A stretch of DNA of 64,000 nt, taken from Ceratotherium simum simum. Lineage: Eukaryota > Chordata > Mammalia > Perissodactyla > Rhinocerotidae. Position 1 is the stretch's first letter. The number at the start of each line of letters is the position of its first letter. Positions 61,102 through 64,000 of this stretch are shown here, one piece after another. The translations under genes and the position numbers were made by a program. The DNA lies in the NCBI RefSeq assembly GCF_000283155.1, contig NW_004454173.1:2502538-2566537 (forward strand), read 5' to 3'. The notes under the pieces were generated by a model. That model ran no database searches. It worked only from the letters and a program-made list of their open reading frames with translations, and was not told where the DNA came from.

Positions 61102-61497
61102 GCTCCAGAGATCCGTAGGAAACTCCAAAAATTAACAATAGGGCCTAATACCAGTTCTGCACAGTTAACAGAGACAGCCTATAGGGTGTTCAACAACTGG
61201 GATGAAGCAGAAGAGAAGAAGGATGATAAAAACATACAAAGACAAGTAGCTCTGCTCACAGTGGCCCTCCAGTCTGCTCAAGGTAACCTGAGGGAAAGGA
61301 AGAAGATGCCATGGGTGAATGACACCGGCCCCCACTGTGGGATCAAAAGGCCACTAATGAAGTTGGGGCCTAATCAGCATGCATACTGCAAGCAGGAAGG
61401 GCCCTGGCAGGGGAACTGTCCGAACCTTCCCCAGACAGGGAAGGGATCGGACAAGACCAAGCCATGGCAACTTCCCATGACTACAGATGAGATGTGA
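61102..61497 (+). pseudogene. ERV gag relic: capsid end and nucleocapsid
   Basis: The frame is open from GCT at 61102. Its first part (APEIRRKLQKL, then AYRVFNNWDEAEEKK) resembles the C-terminal capsid of gammaretroviruses. A single zinc-knuckle-like stretch follows (AYCKQEGPWQGNCP). The first Cys is replaced by His (HAYC) and the knuckle His by Pro, so zinc binding is probably lost. It ends at TGA 61495-61497, and the next coding part follows in the same frame. The N-terminal matrix and most of the capsid are not recognisable. Confidence 0.8.
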
Positions 61498-61903
61498 CGG
61501 GGCCATGGGCCTCCCTGGTTAGCTCCAGGGAACCAGATCCTCATCTCCTCTGAGGAGCCCCAGGTGACCTTAGCAGTGGGAGGAGAGCATGTTGAATTTT
61601 CACTAGATCCTGGAGCCACATTCTTGCTGTTGAATACCCAAAAAGGAAATCTTTCAAAAAAGAAAGTGTGATATAAAAGGAGTATCAGGTGGAGGAGAAA
61701 CCAAGAGGTTTCTGGAGCCCTTGACCTGTGAAATAGGATCAAAGAGACTAAGACATTCTTTTCTGTATATGCCAGAGTGCCCTGTTCCTCTCCTCGGGAG
61801 GGACCTATTACCAAAACTAGGGGCCTCAATAAACTGGAAACAAGACAAAATAGAAATCCACGTTCCCAGAGACTGGGGAGTTGAGTTCATGGCCTTATTA
61901 TAA
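61498..61903 (+). pseudogene. ERV protease relic
   Basis: In frame with gag after one TGA: EEPQVTLAVGG, then LDPGAT at the aspartic active site (61603-61617). Families of this kind have Asp-Thr/Ser-Gly there, so Pro at the second position probably kills activity. The frame stops at 61669-61671. The C-terminal part (CPVPLLGRDLLPKLGA) continues in another frame to 61903. Confidence 0.82.
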
Positions 61904-61929
61904 GACACACCACAATGTGAAAAGGAAAA

Positions 61930-62975
61930 AAATTCCCCAAAACATTTTGAGCCCAGTCGACTCAGAAGTATGGACACAGGGACAAATGGGACCGGCAGCC
62001 AGCACCAGACCTGTAAAGGTGGAGTTAAAACAGACAGACTACTGGCCTCCCGGAAAACAACACCTCTAAAGCCAGAAGCCATAAAAGGAATCCTTCCTGT
62101 AATTAACAGACTTTCAGAACAAGGATTGATCAGACCTTGTAGATCCCCACGTAACACTCCCATTTTAGAAACACTAACACTTCCCCATTAAAAAACTGGG
62201 AACAGGGGAATACAGATTTGTCCAAGACCATAGGGCTGTTAATGAAGCAGTCCAAGACATACATCCTGTAGTACCTAATCCTTACACCCTGACAGCTAAT
62301 CTTCCTGGGACAGCCAGTTTTCTACAGCGCTAGGCTAAAGGATGCTTTCTTTTGCATCCCATTGGACCCTGAGCGCCAGGGGATTTTTGCCTTTGAATGG
62401 AAGGACCCAGACTCCCACCAGAAACAACAGTACTGCTAGACTATTTTACCCCAAGGATTTAAAAACTCCCCTACAACTTTCAGGGAAATCCTGGGCTGAG
62501 ATTTAAGTGAATTAAAATTAAAACAGAGCACTGTGTTACAGTATGTGAATGGCATCCTAACAGCCAGTCCTTCTAAGGAAATCTCTGATGAAAACACTGC
62601 AACCATGTATCTAAGCGAAAAGCACAGATAGCTAAAGAAACTGTAAAGTATCTGGGGTTTATTATTTCACAGGGGCAGCGCAGCCTGCCTCAAGAAAGGA
62701 AAATGATAATATATCAACCTCCTCCACCAAGAACATGTAGGCAGCTACAAGGATTCTTGGGGATGGCTGGCTTCTGCCACATATGGATCCCTAATTTTGA
62801 GCTGATTGCTAAGCCTCTCCATGACAAATTACAGGGGCAAGAAACAGACCCCTTTGAATGCGACAAATTGTGTGACCAAGCTTTTAATAAGCTTAAAAAC
62901 TTATTAATGGAGGCACCTGCACTGGCCTTACCAGATATGAATAAACCATCTGATCTATATATTCAGAAAAGATAA
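61930..62975 (+). pseudogene. ERV reverse transcriptase relic
   Basis: LKPEAIKGILPVINRLSEQG and SPRNTPIL mark the start of [12 protein letters not shown] (around 62338-62367) keeps the first catalytic Asp. The second motif reads YVNG (62542-62553) in place of YVDD, so both of its Asp residues are lost. The thumb/connection text (RQLQGFLGMAGFCHIWIPNF) is in the open piece 62703-62975. Several stops and frame changes. Confidence 0.88.
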
Positions 62976-63150
62976 GGAATAGCTCTTGGAGTATTAACCC
63001 AAATGTTGGGACCCTTAAAAAGAGTGGTAGCCTATTTCTCAACACAACTAGATACTGTGGGAAAAGGATGGCCCCCATACTTGAGAGCTGTAGCTGCCAT
63101 CTGCCTATTAATCAAGCAGGCAGAAAAACTGACTGTGGGCCAACCTATGA
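62976..63150 (+). pseudogene. ERV connection / RNase H start relic
   Basis: After one TAA (62973-62975) the frame continues with GVLTQMLGPLKRVVAYFS and LRAVAAICLLIKQAEKLT, ending GQPM. This is the start of the RNase H region. The rest of RNase H and integrase is missing. Confidence 0.8.
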
Positions 63151-63199
63151 AACGCGGACCCTCCTATCAAGTCTCTCGCCTACTAGAAACTAAGGGACA

Positions 63200-63670
63200 G
63201 CTTTGGTTATACTGCTCGATTCCTCTCAAATTTCTTTAAAACCCTGTCATACCCTAAACCCAGCTACCCTATTCTGATTCTGATGGGCCTAACAGTGGCA
63301 GGGATAATCACCCTAATTGGGTCACTGGTGGCATTAATGGGAGGTGCCATTTACAATATAATTGCTATCAAAGAAGTCACTGCCACAGTGGCCATGGTGG
63401 CTAGCAAATCAGGACTTCAAGACTTTAAGATATTACAAAAGCCCATTAACTCTTTAGACCTTTTGGCAAACCAGGACAGAGTCTGTGCCTTAACAAACAC
63501 ATCTTGCTGACATAAAGCCAAACAAGCCCTCCCAGCCTAACTTGGTTCCTGCCGTGCTTGGGCCCCTTGGTAGCCATCCTCCTCCTTTTACTGTTTGGAC
63601 CCTACATACTTAATTATTTAGTACATTTTGTGACTAAGTGCATTGAGGCTATAAAATTACAGATGGTTGT
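63200..63670 (+). pseudogene. ERV envelope transmembrane subunit relic
   Basis: An open piece (63283-63510) starts with a Gly/Ala/Ile/Leu-rich hydrophobic segment like a fusion peptide, followed by a heptad-like stretch and LDLLANQDRVCALTNTSC, which matches the disulfide-loop region of gammaretroviral TM proteins. After a stop and a frame change, a second hydrophobic segment (about 63560-63630; VAILLLLLFGPYILNYLV) is the membrane anchor. The surface subunit is absent, so no functional envelope is encoded. Confidence 0.8.
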
Positions 63671-63925
63671 TACACAGGGATACCAATAGTTCGGGACTAT
63701 GCTTGGTGACCCACAAACCCATCTTAGACTAGCTGGGGAAAAATTACGCTCCTCTGCTAATCCCTATAATAATGCCCATGCTCAGCAGGAAGTAGTTACA
63801 GAAGACAGACATTCACCCACGCCCCTTAAGAATAGGGGGCAGGATAAAACTAGAGGAGGGATTTTGTCATCCACTACCTGCCTTAAGTTGCTTAAAGAGT
63901 TACTTAGGATTAAAGAGTTGCTTGT

Positions 63926-64000
63926 TGGGGCCAGCCCAGGGGCATAGCGGTTAAGTGCGTGTGCTCCGCTGCGGCAGCCCGGGGTTCGGATCCCGGGTGC
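63926..64000 (+). mobile_element. ERE SINE, cut by window end
   Basis: The head GGGGCCAGCCCAGGGGCATA and the B-box GGTTCGGATCCCGGG are visible. The rest lies beyond the window. Confidence 0.95.

Larger units (their letters stand above)
56407..63870 (+). mobile_element. Decayed class I endogenous retrovirus (ERV1-like)
   Basis: Order on the plus strand: primer-binding-like site (56411), non-coding leader, long AT-rich stretch, C-terminal gag, protease, reverse transcriptase, the start of RNase H, then directly the env transmembrane part. All frames carry stops or shifts. It is apparently interrupted by an L1 tail (58959-59230) and a reversed solo LTR (59871-60284). A purine-rich stretch (63826-63862) could be a polypurine tract. 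The pol text is closest to the gammaretrovirus-like group. It is antisense to GCH1. The limits, and whether the AT-rich middle belongs to the provirus, are uncertain. Confidence 0.75.
42802..64000 (-). other. GCH1: GCH1 intron 1 (continues beyond window)
   Basis: Exon 1 of GCH1 is GC-rich and encodes the N-terminal 114 residues. No such sequence occurs up to 64000, so the rest of the window lies in intron 1, assuming the gene order is as in human. Its contents are listed as separate repeats and a provirus. Confidence 0.75.

Noticed and set aside
61374..62163. Two minus-strand open frames of 151 and 169 codons
   Set aside because: They lie opposite the proviral gag/protease/RT text, whose plus-strand motifs are clear, so these are shadows.
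42802..64000. Search for GCH1 exon 1
   Set aside because: No GC-rich block with a donor in the required phase was found. The exon is expected beyond the window.

Overview
The window is mammalian nuclear DNA from an odd-toed ungulate, most probably a horse-like species. The main evidence is eleven copies of a tRNA-derived SINE of the ERE type (equine repetitive element). Each copy has a recognisable head with A and B boxes and a CA-rich or A-rich tail, and most have target-site duplications. No prokaryotic-style genes are present, and most open frames are decayed retroelement sequence or chance.

The one host protein-coding gene is GCH1 (GTP cyclohydrolase 1, the rate-limiting enzyme of tetrahydrobiopterin synthesis), on the minus strand. 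Exons 2 to 6 can be placed to the base at 42692-42801, 38970-39025, 30331-30362, 29309-29393 and 28261-28387 (stop codon at 28261-28263). Consensus GT/AG splice sites flank them and the reading phase is unbroken. Their lengths (110, 56, 32, 85 and 127 bp including the stop) agree with the exon sizes I remember for the human gene. The 3' UTR runs to about 25.98 kb and carries an ERE. Exon 1 is not visible and should lie beyond 64 kb, so 42802-64000 is intron 1 sequence.

Layout: 1-411 holds an L1 3' end and an old DNA transposon. 1.5-13.7 kb holds two long L1 elements head to tail: L1-A with a different, longer 5' UTR and no 3' end, then nearly complete L1-B. Each carries an ERE. 13.7-25 kb is intergenic, with a minus-strand L1 tail, four more EREs (one crossed by a 100-N assembly gap), old L1M tails, MER5A- and MIR-like relics, and an L1 that contains both a second L1 and an ERE. 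25.04-25.82 kb is apparently unique and holds a long minus-strand open frame. 26-42.8 kb is the 3' half of GCH1. In 43-64 kb, intron 1 holds more L1 tails, a split MER5A, a solo LTR (52.05-52.92 kb) and, from about 56.4 kb, a decayed class I (gammaretrovirus-like) endogenous provirus antisense to GCH1. That provirus appears to be interrupted by an L1 tail and a second solo LTR of opposite orientation, and an ERE follows it at the window end.

The less expected signals are several short perfect inverted repeats: one in unique DNA at 979-1013, two inside L1 ORF2 at 6166-6200 and 11341-11373, and others at 20542-20590 and 29596-29647. At least two look like template-switch scars. Also notable are an in-frame TGA exactly at the gag/pro boundary of the provirus, a pol-to-env-TM deletion junction, and a SINE plus a 13-bp tandem duplication in the GCH1 3' UTR. 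Family names for repeats rest on remembered consensus features and were not checked by search.
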